Assembly: GCA_024760905.1 (NCBI GenBank)
Contig: CM045729.1
Location: forward strand, 82,480,050 to 82,544,049
Origin: Plotosus lineatus
Lineage: Eukaryota; Chordata; Actinopteri; Siluriformes; Plotosidae
Length of the DNA: 64,000 nucleotides
Reading direction: 5' to 3'
The translations under genes and the position numbers were made by a program. Shown here piece after piece: positions 19,945 through 30,284 of this stretch. A model generated the notes under the pieces. The model did no database searches. It saw only the letters and a list, made by a program, of their open reading frames with translations, and was not told the origin of the DNA. Every line of letters begins with the position of its first letter. The first letter of the stretch is position 1.

Positions 19945-20283
19945 AAATTCGTTCGAATCCCACTCTCCAAAAGGTTTTCACTGTCGCCCCCAGTGCAGTT
20001 AACTGGGTTATCAAAGGAGGGCCATGTCTCTCACTGCCTATGGGGGGTTTGGTTTAGGGTTAGGGTTAGGATGTAAAAGATGTAAAGACATTTATGATGT
20101 AAACGAACCATTGCTGACTTTCGTAAAGAGTGAGGCTGCAAAGTCGTCAAAAGCATGTTTCTGTCCCTTGCTCAAAAGGGTTGTGAAAGGAAGGGCAACC
20201 GACATAAAATCCTCTGCCAAATAAAACGTGATGATTCGCTGTGGCGACTCCCGAGTAAAAGGGAAAAAGCCCAAAGGAAGAAA
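19945..20283 (+). mobile_element. SINE copy S2 with telomere-like insert
   Basis: B-box-like GTTCGAATCC (19951-19960), the CCCCCAGTGCAG and TGGGTTATCAAAGG blocks, GAACCATTGCTGACTTTCGT (20104-20123) and the RTE-like tail GCTGTGGCGACTCCCGAG near 20238. The A box is missing or too diverged. A short TTAGGG run (20054-20070) interrupts the body where S1 has only unique sequence. Confidence 0.75.
20054..20070 (+). repeat. Telomere-like (TTAGGG) run inside SINE S2
   Basis: TTAGGGTTAGGGTTAGG, under three units. Probably a chance or replication-slippage product, since the neighbouring bases are TTTGGTTTAGGG. Confidence 0.7.
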
Positions 20284-20954
20284 GACAGACTTGGTACGAG
20301 TTCCTGTACTGTTAACTTCTGTTCAAATGATATGACAGCGAATTAAGACCATTTACATTATTTGTGCTGGAAAAAAAGGATTCGGAATCTGAACAAATCG
20401 GATCGGATAAAGTTTGAGTCCCGAGGTTTCACTGTACGTAGAAAAATGTAAAAATAAAACAAATAATAAAATACATAGAAAACAAAATGATTACAGACGC
20501 TCCCCGACTTATGTTTATTAATTGGTTCCTGATTGTCGAACGTAAGTTGTTCCAGGACGTATGATGTGGACATTGACGCTCATACTTTAATCTCCATCCA
20601 TAAATACGATTACTGTATTTCATAAAACACCCCAAAATAAATTATTACCAAAAATAACATTGTAAAATATCAAATACATCGAATAATAGCAACAATAATT
20701 TCAAATAAGTCAATTATTTATACCGATTCACTTGACGAAGCTTAAAACAGCCAATCAACGCCTACAGTGTGTGAGGCGTTCAAAAACCGAAAGTCGTGTA
20801 CTTGCGAAATTAGTGCAGTTGCTGTGGTTTCTGCGGACTTCTGGTCATTCAAGTCAGCAAGGGCCCCATTGAACTCATTTAGAACTCAGCCTGCACTGAT
20901 CCAGCAGCGGATGAGACTTGCACCAATGCCTTCGTTTCTGGACAACAATATTTC
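20284..20954. other. Unassigned interval with possible DNA-transposon end
   Basis: At 20489-20580, a TA followed by CAGACGCTCCCCGACTTATG and a TTCCTGATTGTCGAACGTAAG-like block resembles the ends of short mariner/Tigger-type non-autonomous elements. No partner repeat was found by eye. Confidence 0.3.
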
Positions 20955-21195
20955 TGAGGGTTACCAGGTTCTCTGCATCTCATGCCTTTCCTCTTTTCTC
21001 TTTACCGATAGACATGCCTCCCACCTCTTCTTCGACTTCTCCTTCTTCAATCAACAGTCGTCCAATTTCCACCAGCACACTGTTGGTTTCCAGCACTGAT
21101 GGTTGTCGACTGATCCAGTATGGGATTAGTATTTTTGACTAGCATTTTACATGTGGCATTGACACATTTCCTTCCTGATGCAAGCCTCTGGCAAC
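20955..21195 (-). mobile_element. Family A LINE 5'UTR fragment (copy A4)
   Basis: Only the 5'UTR: the block that reads GACTGTTGATTGAAGAAG on the minus strand (near 21050) and TGGTGGAAATTGGACGAC (near 21060-21080), with a GAAGGAAATG region near 21165 matching other A 5'UTRs. No coding part. Confidence 0.6.
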
Positions 21196-21289
21196 ACTGG
21201 AATGTGCCCTCCCACGCGGCTGCATTACATATAGATATGCTGTATAATGTTTATATATTTTTTCATTGCTATCACAGCAAAAAATTAAA

Positions 21290-22737
21290 AAGATTTCTTA
21301 TTTGCCGCGATCTCATGAGCATTCTGGGGTTTCAAATCTCTTTCCAGGGTTCGAGCATGACCGAAACGTGCGAAACCTCCTCTGTTTCGCTGTTGTCATT
21401 GCAAGCGCAGCCCTTCCCTTTTAACGTGAATTCAGCGTGCGTGGCGAGTTCCACCTCGCCCCCTGTACTCGAAACGCTGCCCAAATACTCTGTCTACACA
21501 ACACATGTCTTCTCAACGTCGCTCAGGTTACGAGGCCATCCTTTGTGCGACTGACAATCTAACCATCTCTTGTTCCTCTTCCCGAGATAACGTGGCCCAG
21601 GCCCTACAGCGCCTGCTTAATGCTCAAGATGACTGCGAACCGTTGGAACATGACTGCATGGACACCATTGTCCATGACACCAGTATTAGGTCCGACTGAT
21701 GATCCACGCCTCTCTCCACAGGTCTCTCCCTGTTTGTAGATGGGTCATGCTCGAAACCCTCCGACGGAGTGTTCCTCTGCGGCTCCGCGGTATGTGCCTT
21801 ACCGGACCAAGTTTTGGAAGCGTGCTCGCTCCCCTTTAATTCCACTCAAGCAGCGGAGTTATACACGCTCACTTGAGCATGCATGCTCGCCTCCGACCAG
21901 GACGTTACTGTGAACACTGATATATATATATAATCGTCACGCTTTCGGGGTGGCACACGATTTCGGCCGGATCTGGCAATCTTGTGGTTTCACTGCTGCT
22001 GACGGCAAGCCCATTTCACCTTAGTCCAGGACCTGATTGTGTCCAGCAATCTCCCGCTCCGTTTAGCGATCGTAAAGACCCGCGGTCATTCCTCTGACCA
22101 GACTGATGAGGCACGGGGTAACTCTTTGGCTGACCGCGCGGCTAAACAGGCTGCCTTGCTCGGCTCCATGCCGCCGTTCCTGCAGGCCGTTCTGGTGTCA
22201 ACCTCACACATGCTTAGCGCCCTCCTCCCTGACTTGGATCTGAAATCCCTTCAGTCCTCGGCATACACAGAAGACACTGTCCTCGCATGGCTCTCTACTC
22301 TCTACTCGATTCGACCGGTCGCTTATGTCTGCTCACGCACTGTCTTCCTTTCCTCGTCCGCGAGTTTCACGGGCCGACACATCGCGGTCGAAGAGGGGTG
22401 GAGACAGATATGGAAAAAGATTTTTGTATACGACAACTAGCCTCTACGGTACGCAGCATTCTGGACAAATGCCTGATTTGTGCACAGAACAATGTGTCCA
22501 AACCACACGCATCACATCAGCATCTGCCGAAACCAGATACTCCCTTCCAGGAGTGGCAGATAGATTTTACTCACATGCCCCGGCAGGGCCCCTTTAAATA
22601 TCTATTGGTTATCGTGGATAAATTTTCCGGGTGGGTCGAAGCTTTCCCATGTGGGAACGAAAACGCCCGAGTAGTGGTTCAAAAATTATCACAGGAAATT
22701 ATTCCCAGATACGGCCTCCCGTTGGGAATTGATTGGG
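21290..22737 (+). pseudogene. ERV-2 pol: protease end, RNase H, integrase start
   Basis: First member of the plus-strand provirus array. It starts abruptly in protease (CRDLMSILGFQISFQG near 21308) and jumps by deletion into the RT connection and RNase H (LSLFVDGSC near 21723, AAELYTLT near 21853, GHSSDQTDEARGNSLADRAAK near 22084-22148). It then enters integrase with CLICAQNN of the zinc domain (near 22470) and the core block QIDFTHM...LVIVDKFSGW (22557-22640), which carries two catalytic-type Asp. A SINE cuts it before the catalytic Glu. The RT polymerase domain is missing. Confidence 0.82.
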
Positions 22738-23043
22738 GGTTCGAGTTATCAAAAGGCCGGCCATGTCTCTCACTGTCTATGGTGTGTGGCATGTAAAAGA
22801 ACCATTGCTGACTTTTGACAAGAGTAGGCTGCAAAGCCGTCGGCGTGTTTCCACCCTGCGATGGCCTGGCGAGCTGTCCAGGGTGTACTCTACCCTCGCC
22901 CTGAGTTGGCTGGGATGGGCACCAGCCTCCCCGCGACCCGCGGGTTTGTGCTTCTCCGGGAGCGCTTTTGGAGGAACTGCAGGAACACACGGCGAATTCA
23001 ACACGGAAAAAGAACCCGGTTACAGAAAATGATGATGATGAAT
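22738..23043 (+). mobile_element. SINE copy S5 with a different (Rex3-like) tail
   Basis: The body shares GTTATCAAAAGGCCGGCC and GAACCATTGCTGACTTT with the other copies. After the GCAAAGCCGTC block it changes to CCTGCGATGGCCTGGCGAGC...CTGTCCAGGGTGTAC (split), the second tail type, ending in GATGATGATG. The tRNA-like head is missing. It interrupts ERV integrase. Confidence 0.7.
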
Positions 23044-23415
23044 GAACCTTTTAACATCGCTTACTGGTCCTTTTTCCATGCCAAGACACCAACAGTCCGG
23101 ATCCTCTGCAAACTCTACGGCCATCAACCCCATTGTCTGTATATGCTTGTTGTTGGTTTGCGTGTTCGGACCCTCTTTCAGCGAACCCAGATACGGCTGC
23201 CGGCCAAGAGGATGACATCTCTCGGGCCATGTGTGGAAAGCTTGACTTGGGTTGTTACGAGGATCCCGAGATAGTGGGCGAAGAGCGATGGGGCTCAGCC
23301 TGCCCTTCAAGGTCTCGGTCAACCGCGGTACTCCGATGTCCCTCAGCTTGCACGACAACCCACTCCATCTAATCTCAATTAAAGACTCATGATGTTCTTC
23401 TATTTTTAATAGGAC
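23044..23415 (+). pseudogene. ERV-2 env remnant, end of transmembrane subunit
   Basis: After the SINE the plus strand contains the block CICLLLVCVFGP near 23130-23175, also found in ERV-1 env at about 10195. It is followed by about 200 bases of non-coding 3' sequence up to the polypurine tract. Everything between the integrase core and this block has been lost. It keeps a membrane span only. Confidence 0.6.
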
Positions 23416-23429
23416 AAAAGAGGGGAAAC
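23416..23429 (+). promoter_or_regulatory. Polypurine tract before the middle LTR
   Basis: AAAAGAGGGGAAAC directly before the TG that opens the LTR. Confidence 0.8.
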
Positions 23430-23970
23430 TGTAAGAATTTTGATGTAATTGTGCCACTGGGTTTGTAAATGTGCGGCCTTGGATCATGGATCCTGGGTGA
23501 CTGACGTTTAACCCAGCTGAATGAATAAATTGATAGGATAAATGAGATGCAACTATGTGTGTATTGTAACTTCTGTGTATCTAAAGCTTCCTGTTCTACT
23601 TGAAATTTTGACATGTGCGCCAGGCACATGAAACTGTTGGGTGGGTGTTCCTGTGTGGTGTTTCGGTTGGGGTGTGGGTTTCGGAAAGTAACAATGTCAC
23701 AATGGGAATTGCTTTGAAATGGAATTAGCCAAGTGTTAAGCGCCGCAGGGCACAAACAAATATGTTCATGCTTTGTGAACACGCAATTACTGCTTTGCAC
23801 GCACATCCCTCTGTATAAATAAGCAGACACATGTGTTTGAAGAGCTTCCGATGAATAAACCAGACTGATTTCACTCGTGTGGTTCGTTGTCTGTTGCTCC
23901 TCGACGTTGAGATGCAGGAATCCAGGTCGTGCAGGTTGATCGAAGAGCTTCCACGGAGAGAGTTCTTACA
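23430..23970 (+). repeat. Middle LTR of the provirus array, shared by ERV-2 and ERV-3
   Basis: 541 bases from TGTAAGAATT to CTTACA. It contains a TATAAATA box (23814-23821) and an AATAAA poly(A) signal (23854-23859) 33 bases later, so the R boundary should lie between or just after them. It has a polypurine tract on its left and a primer binding site plus gag on its right, so it acts as 3' LTR for ERV-2 and 5' LTR for ERV-3. It is the most regular LTR in the window. Confidence 0.9.
23814..23859 (+). promoter_or_regulatory. TATA box and polyadenylation signal of the middle LTR
   Basis: TATAAATA at 23814 and AATAAA at 23854. The same pair occurs in the third LTR at 28758 and 28801. Confidence 0.75.
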
Positions 23971-23973
23971 ATT

Positions 23974-23991
23974 TGGTGACCCCGACGTGAT
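23974..23991 (+). promoter_or_regulatory. Primer binding site, tRNA-Trp type (ERV-3)
   Basis: TGGTGACCCCGACGTGAT, a perfect 18-base complement of the tRNA-Trp 3' end, three bases after the LTR. Confidence 0.9.
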
Positions 23992-24282
23992 ACTCCTGAT
24001 CAGGTAAGACAAGATTTGTTTGACTACCTGGTTAGCAGTATTTGAGCGTCTGTTATCCCCTTTTAATAGGGACGGTTCTCTCGAAGGGATGGTTATCCTC
24101 AGTTGCTAGAATTGGGACGGTTATCCTCAGTTGCTGTAACTGGGAGAGTGATCATCAGTTGCTATAACTAAGAAGAGCGCGAGACAAAAAAAAAACTAAA
24201 AACGAAAGAAAAGAAAGAAAAAAAAAGGTGCCCCTGTATTTCTGTATGCCAACGTATTTTTCCTGTTGTTAGAGGGTAAACA
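23992..24282 (+). promoter_or_regulatory. ERV-3 leader: splice donor candidate and tandem repeats
   Basis: CAGGTAAG at 24001-24008 is a strong splice-donor match in the place used for spliced env mRNA. At 24085-24170 there are about three copies of a block with ATCCTCAGTTGCTAGAATTGG-type sequence. An A-rich tract (24186-24226) follows before gag. The GTAAG is GGAAG at the same site in the other two leaders. Confidence 0.6.
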
Positions 24283-25790
24283 ATGGGAAATTCCTACCCA
24301 AAGCCTAATCCCGGGGAAACCCCCAAGGAATGGATGAATAAATGTGGTCTTGCTTATTATACTGAACCATGGTTTAATAATCTCGCCGGATGGACGGAGG
24401 GACTAGACTAAGTGCCAAACTTCCCGCGAACAGCACCTTTTGATGCCGGATTCCTGACAATCCGCACATCGCATGATTGATGATTGGGCAACCCCTCCTG
24501 GGATGATGAATACATGAAGGAGGCTTGTGTAAAATGTATGAAATGCGCTCAGACTTGTTACAACTTTAAAAGCTCTTCGAGCACAAGAAGGTGTCCCCAA
24601 ACATAGGTTTTTAATCTAGATTAAAGAGTAAAGAAAAGGAAAAAGGGAAAAATACCCAAAAATACCCAAAATGTCCCCAGTAACGCCCCCGTCGGCTCCC
24701 CCACCATATCCAGTCGGATCGGGAGAGATAGTCCCGCAACTCCCCGCTGACCCGAAGCCAGTGGAGGTCCCTGCCCTATCCCGAACCCTTCTCGACCCAA
24801 AGTTCAACCGAAAGGAAAGCCCAGCGTTGTGATTCCCTCCTCACCTCCGCAAATGAATGAGGAGGACTCTGAAGATACATCGGGGGATGAGAATTCGGAC
24901 TGGGAAAACCTGGGGGACATCAGCCTGATCCTCCTCCTCTCTCGAAGCCACCGAAATCTCGGGCAGTGAAGAATGTAGCTTGTATATGGCAAAATAGGGG
25001 AAGGGTGATCGTTGTGGAACCACCAAATTATCTCCATGTTCCCTGGCTTGGACAACCCCTGGCCTACGTAGATATGCTGATACGATCCACTTGGTATTGC
25101 CAACTTACGGGAGGGGACGATCGCTTTATCCAATGAGGCTGTGGTCCTCCAGAATGTCCTCTGCTTGGACCCCAGAAACAATGAGGTGACTCACGAAAAA
25201 ATAGAAGAGGGGGGAAGAGGGGCGTCGTCAGACTCGTTATCGTTCCTCGCTCTATTGGAGGGATAATCCCGAAGCGTTAAAAACCTGGCGCGCGCAATTT
25301 ACGGCTTATCTTGTCTCCCGCGGGAAGGAGCTTGTGATCCCTCCCACGTCACAAACTGGAAACAGAAACGTGGTGAACTCACATCAGTTTTCTGGAACCG
25401 CTGAACATAACCCTGGCGACATGTTGGAGGGTTTGACCTCGCAGGCCCAAATTCAATGTTCTTATCCATCTTCCTGAGCAACACCGTTCGTGCCTCGCAG
25501 AAAGAACCGCTGGGGAACGAGTGAGGATGTTCGAGTCAGACGGCTTGTTGAATGTGAAGAACAGAGCCTGCTTGTCTGCTGCCCCGAAAGGGGGCTATCA
25601 TGATAAAAATCGGGGAAAGGGGCCGCATTGGAAGGCAGGAAAATGTCATTACTTTGGTAAGGAAGGGCATTGGACAAAAGAGTGTCGAAAGAAACAGAGA
25701 GATGAATATAAGTCTGCCTCTCGGACCCATCAAGGAGATAATTCGCCTCGCCCCCACTTAGATTCTGCATGAGTATCGCCAGCACGCCCA
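24283..25790 (+). pseudogene. ERV-3 gag
   Basis: Starts at ATG 24283 with Met-Gly-Asn-Ser-Tyr-Pro-Lys-Pro, where Gly2 fits an N-myristoylated matrix. There is a stop about 40 codons in, then proline-rich sequence (24690-24790), a capsid-like WRDNPEALKTWRAQFTAYL block near 25255-25310, and at 25640-25690 a nucleocapsid zinc knuckle of the CX2CX4HX4C type. In the knuckle, CHYFGKEGHWTKEC, the second Cys is replaced by Phe. Many stops and shifts. Confidence 0.78.
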
Positions 25791-25803
25791 TACCCGCGGG
25801 AGC

Positions 25804-26418
25804 ATGAATAGGACTGACTGGAGTGGGGACCCCGTGACCTGTGTCTTCATGAACCGAGTGTTTAATTCGCCCTGCAATGAGAATCTGCCTCTCCTTTATA
25901 TTGTTCTCGAAGGGGTAGAATCTCTTTTTGGTATCGATAGTGGCACAACCCTGTCTTCTTTCGGCAGGGACTATCAGGGTGCTGTATCCTCCAGGTCCAC
26001 CAGCTCTGTGGGAATAGATGGGGTCCCCTTCTCCTCCCCATATACGCCGCCCCTTCTTTTATGTTTCCCTGATGACCCTACGCTTGATGAATTGCAAATA
26101 TCCTACTCCTTTGTACATATGTCCGAATGCCCTTTTAATTTGTTGGGCCGAGACCTCATGAGTGTTCTGGGGTTCCAAATCTCTTTCCAAGGTTCGAGCA
26201 TGACCATTCAAACGTGCGACACCGCCTCCGTTTCTCTGTTGTCATTGCAAGCGCAGCCCCTGCCCTTTAACGTTAATTCAGCGTGTGTGGCTTGTTCCAC
26301 CTCGCCCCTTGTACTCGACACGTTGCCCACCAATCTTTGGGCAGAACTTGAGAATGACGTGGGTTGTGGAGACAGCGTTCCGGATAAAGCAACCCTGAAG
26401 CACATTTTGCCCGTGTAA
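25804..26418 (+). pseudogene. ERV-3 retroviral protease
   Basis: 204 unbroken codons. GIDSGTT at residues 43-49 is the aspartic protease active site (Asp45-Ser-Gly), and LLGRDLM near residues 114-120 is the conserved block of the second half. The frame then crosses into the linker before RT (PTNLWAELEND) and stops at the RT boundary. In the family it matures Gag and Pol. The active-site triplet is intact, but gag and RT around it are broken. Confidence 0.82.
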
Positions 26419-27400
26419 ATCCCCCTTATCGACTCAAAAAATGTTGGGTATCGACACCATTTTGGCCGCTCTTCTGGAACATGGTATCATCATGCCGTGC
26501 ACAAGCCCTTCCAACACTCCTGTGAACCCGGTTCCGGCTTGCGACTATTCATTGCGATCATTTCTCCGTGATTGACCTGTGCTCGGCGTTTTTTAGTATC
26601 CCTGTTGAGCCCAACACACTTGGGCTTTCACACACCGGCAACAACACCTCTTTGCTTTCACACACCGGCAGCGACAGTACACGTGGACGAGATTACCTCA
26701 AGGGTTCATAGACTCTCCTGCTGTTTTCTCGGCTGTGGTGAGGGATGCACTGGAGTCTCTCGACGTTCCCGTGGGTTCCTGTGTCCACTCCTACGCCGAC
26801 GACCTCCTGGTGTCTGGCCTAACTTATGAACTTTTTCTTGATGCACCGTTCAACTGCTCCTATTACTGGAAAAGAAGGGTTTCAAGGTTTCAAAGCCCAA
26901 GCTACAGTTTTGCCTACTGACTGTCATATACCTGGGCTACGAACTCTCTCACGGGACAAAATGCCTTACTCAGGATCGCGTCAAGATCATAGTGGACACT
27001 CAGAAGCCTGCCACAAAATAGGCGCTCCTTGCTTTCCTGGGCCTCATTAACTACTGCCGCCAATGGATCCCGGACTGTTCCTTTTATGACAAACGTTTAC
27101 GCTCTGCCGTGGCTCACACTGACCCTTGGTCTGGACTGAGGACATGCTGGACGCGTTCAAAGCCCTGAAGTCGGCCCTATGCTCCGCGCCGGCTCTCGGG
27201 CTCCCGGACTACACCAAACCCTTTCACCTCTATGTCGCGCACCAGGCCGGCACGGCTTCTGGGGTTTTGGCTCATGACCACGGGGGGGGGGGGGGGGGGG
27301 GGTTGAGACCCTGTGCTTTCCTCTCCAAAACTTTAGATACTGGTAGCTCAGGGTTCACCTGCTTGACTTCGCGCTGTCGCTGCCAGTGCGGTGTAAGTTC
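26419..27400 (+). pseudogene. ERV-3 reverse transcriptase
   Basis: Broken into several frames. YADD is at 26792-26803 (within the frame starting at 26735). After it, a degraded GYELS-like region lies near 26935-26960 and an AFLGL-like region near 27030. Connection blocks TEDMLDAFKALKSALCSAPAL and GLPDYTKPFHLYV are at 27130-27232. A G-run (27283-27302) interrupts the next part before CAFLSKTLD. Both catalytic Asp of YADD remain. Confidence 0.8.
27283..27302. repeat. Poly-G run in RT connection domain
   Basis: About 20 consecutive G after CAC. The corresponding family sequence is short and glycine-rich, so slippage is likely. Confidence 0.9.
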
Positions 27401-28325
27401 TCGGAGCAGAAAAAATAGTGCTCTCCCATCCTCTCCCGCCATAACGTGGCCCAGGCCCGACAGCGCCTGCTTTCATGCTCAAGATGACTGCGAACCGTTG
27501 GAACATGACACCAGTATTAGGTCCGACTTACTATCCACAGGTCTCTCCCTGTTTGTCGATGGGTCATGCTCGAAACCTTCCGACGGAGTGTTCCTCTGCG
27601 GCGATTCGGTATGTTCCTTGCCGGACCAAGTTTTGGAAGCATACTCGCTCCCCTTTAATTCCACTCAAGCAGCGGAGTTATACGCGCTCACTCGGGCATG
27701 CACTCTCGCTTCAGACCAGGATGTTCCACTGACTCTCGTTCCGCTTTCGGGGTGGCGCACGATTTCGGCCGTATCTGGCAATCTCGTGGTTTCACTGCTG
27801 CTGACGGTAAAAGCCTTCCACCTTAGTCCAGGACCTTCTTGTGTCCAGCAATCTCCCACTCCGTTGAGCGATCGTAAAGACCCGCGGTCATTCCTCTGAT
27901 CACACTGATGAGGCACGAGGTCAGTCTTTGGCAGACCGCGCAGCGAAACAGGCTGCCTTGCTCGGCTCCATGCCGCCGTTCCTGCAGCCCGTGCTGGTGT
28001 CAACCTCACACATGCTTCGCGCCGTCCTCCCTGACTTGGACCTGAAATCTGGTTCAATCCTCGCCGTCCACAGAAGACACTGATTTTTTTGGTCGTCGCA
28101 TGGCTCTCAGCCCTCGGGGGTCGGCATTCTACTCGATTCGACCGGTCGCTTATGTCTGCCCACGCACTGTATTCCTTTCCTCGTCCGCGAGTTTCACGGG
28201 CCGACACATCGCGGTCGAAGAGGAGTGGTGACAGATATGGAAAAAGATTTTTGTAGAGGATAACTGGCTTCTACGGTACACAGCATTCTGGACAAATGCC
28301 TGATTTGTGCACAGAACAATGTGTC
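27401..28325 (+). pseudogene. ERV-3 RNase H and start of integrase
   Basis: LSLFVDGSC near 27543-27570 is the opening of RNase H with its first Asp. STQAAELYALTRA near 27660-27697 carries the Glu. A D-rich GNDLAD-like block (frame-shifted) lies near 27918-27950. Integrase zinc-domain sequence, CLICAQNN, is near 28297-28320. Directly after GTGTCCAAA the sequence leaves integrase and joins env by deletion. It aligns closely to ERV-2 (21640-22500), so the two are from the same family. Confidence 0.8.
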
Positions 28326-28700
28326 CAAATGATCTTGAGGTGCCCAATTGGCAGAGCACCAATTGGTAAGTGAGGGCACGAGATTTGCGGAAATCCTGTT
28401 CCCAAACTTCAGTGTGGGTAATATTCGCCGACAACTAAATAAGGTTCACTATAGGCTCGCTGTGTTTGTAAACAACACCATCCGAGCCGTCGACAGAATC
28501 AAACAGGAACTGACGGCCCTGAGGCTTGTGGCCACTTAGAATCGTATGGCACTTGACGCACTGCTCGCAAAGGAAGGTGGGTCTTCGTTATTATAAGCGA
28601 ATACTGCTGTACCGACATCCCACCGAATGACTCACCTGGGGGCAATATATCTCAGGCTTTACAAAAAATGCGTGACGTCGCGGACCAACTGCGACACGAC
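28326..28700 (+). pseudogene. ERV-3 env remnant, ectodomain of transmembrane subunit
   Basis: The plus-strand frame at 28348-28539 has an amphipathic heptad stretch (RRQLNKVHYRLAVFVNNT region) followed, across a stop, by NRMALDALLAKEGG (28541-28580) and a Cys-Cys pair near 28606-28611. This matches the gamma-type TM layout of heptad repeat, conserved NR-ALD-L-A-GG block and CX6CC. The first Cys of CX6CC appears replaced by Phe, and a frameshift lies just before it. LQKMRDVADQL near 28655-28690 matches ERV-1. No surface subunit and no membrane span. Broken and non-functional. Confidence 0.72.
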
Positions 28701-28702
28701 GA

Positions 28703-28930
28703 AATATATATGTTAATGCTTTTGTGAACACGCAGTTATTACACGCACATTCCTTTGTATAAATAAGCTGACACTGCATGTGTTCGATGAGCTTCCAATG
28801 AATAAACCAGACTGATTTCACTCGTGTTGTTCGTTGTCTGTTGCTCCCGGAGTACTCCTCGACGTTGAGATGCAGGAATCCAAGATCGTGCAGGTTTACC
28901 GAAGAGCTTCCTCCACGGAGAGTTCTGACA
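28703..28930 (+). repeat. Third LTR of the array, 5'-truncated
   Basis: Matches the last 230 bases or so of the middle LTR: TATAAATA at 28758-28765, AATAAA at 28801-28806 and the end TTCTGACA at 28930. U3 upstream of the TATA region is mostly lost, so it joins env directly. Confidence 0.85.
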
Positions 28931-28933
28931 ATC

Positions 28934-28951
28934 TGGTGACCCCGACGAGAT
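28934..28951 (+). promoter_or_regulatory. Primer binding site after the third LTR (one change)
   Basis: TGGTGACCCCGACGAGAT, one mismatch to the tRNA-Trp complement (T to A at the 15th base). Confidence 0.85.
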
Positions 28952-29030
28952 ACTCCTGATCAGGGAAGACAAGATGTGTTTGATCACCTGGTTAGCAGTA
29001 TCTGAGCGTCTGTTATCCCCTTCTTTAGAA
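28952..29030 (+). mobile_element. Leader of a third provirus, truncated (ERV-4)
   Basis: CCTGATCAGGGAAGACAAG and CCTGGTTAGCAGTATCTGAG match the ERV-3 leader up to TCTGTTATCCCC, then the match stops at about 29022. No gag follows. Confidence 0.7.
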
Positions 29031-29044
29031 TAAATGTTTTAACC

Positions 29045-29330
29045 CCTTTTCGATCTTGTTTACGCATATTACTTCCTCCAAGAGAAGACGGACAGGCTTA
29101 CATCGTTTGCATCTCAGGAGGGAGAAAGAGTCAACACAGCGAAAACTGAAGAACTGGCTCTGAACTTCCCCAACCCGAACTCCATGACCCTTTGAGACGA
29201 TAACCTTTGGGACATTGACAAATTTTCCGACCCGTGCAGGATTGTCACGAAAGAAGGTGGTGAAGACGAGGATATCAAGAGCAGAATGACCAAAGCCAGA
29301 ACAGCTTTCTGGATGTAGAACTGTCTTCCT
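29045..29330 (+). mobile_element. Family C LINE, RT palm/thumb fragment (copy C1)
   Basis: The plus strand reads INTAKTEELALNF-like (as VNTAKTEELALNF near 29130-29170) and then IVTKEGGEDEDIKSRMTKART at 29240-29320, a thumb region common in a widespread fish LINE. There are stops between. It is followed by a GT microsatellite and family E, the same order as at 40355-41790. Confidence 0.65.
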
Positions 29331-30284
29331 TTCGGCTTTTTCCTTTTACTTGGGAATTTACTTTACAATGTAAGGCATTGTGGTTGTGTGTATACAGTGT
29401 GGATATATATGCTGGGGGAGGGCGAGTGTGTGTGTGTGTGTTCGATGCGAGAGTTGGTGCCGACTGTGACATTTGGCCTTCCTGACTTCGTCACCTCGGC
29501 ATAAACAGGCGAAATGAAAATGGACAGAGTTTGTTGGAACTGTGCTGCCATCATGTGTGTCACAAATACATACTTCAAGTGCAAAACTTGAAACTCGAAA
29601 GTGTCTCGGAGACACCCCAGATCTTGTCACTGCCACCAGTCGGACCTTATCCTCACCAGGCACACAGCAGCATTCTCCACACTCGAAATTCCCATGCGCA
29701 GACTGCGACAGAAACCACACCATTGTGGGGAGCAAGATAAGTCTGACAACAAAGGGAATCCAACACTCCAAAACGAAAGGCCTCCCACGAATCAAAACCT
29801 TTCCTCAAGTGATTCCCGGCGAATCCAACTGTTTTATGAAAAAGTCAAGGAGATGTTAACATTGCAGGCTCCTGGCAAAGACATCAACATTATGTGGTGC
29901 TTCCTGAAAGATACTATCGACACAACAGCCCTCACCGCATTTGGGGAAAAAAGTGCGTCGGTCGGAGTGCAGACTGGTTTGAGGCTCACTGGGAAGAGAT
30001 GCCGCCTGTGACTGAAGCCAAGAGGGAAGCCCTCCAAGCATACAAGGAAAACCCCAGCCCCAGTACTTGCGACACCCTCAAAGCTGCACGAAACATGGCC
30101 CAGCAGCTGTGTTGACGACTCTTGGCTGAACCTTTGCAGCACGATCCATCTGACATCTGACACTGGCAACGTAATGCATCGGTAAAATGACATCAAGACA
30201 GCCACCAGCCCAACCACAATTACGATTGCACCCCTCAAAACCAAGTCCGGGGAGGGGATCACGGACCCAAGTCTTGAACGCTGG

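Noticed and set aside
20489..20580. A complete short inverted-repeat transposon.
   Set aside because: One end looks plausible but I could not find the partner terminal repeat, so I list it only as a possibility within an unassigned interval.
22679..23032. Overlapping open frames on both strands around 22.7-23.0 kb that could be a small gene.
   Set aside because: They fall in the SINE S5 and carry only its GC-rich tail.
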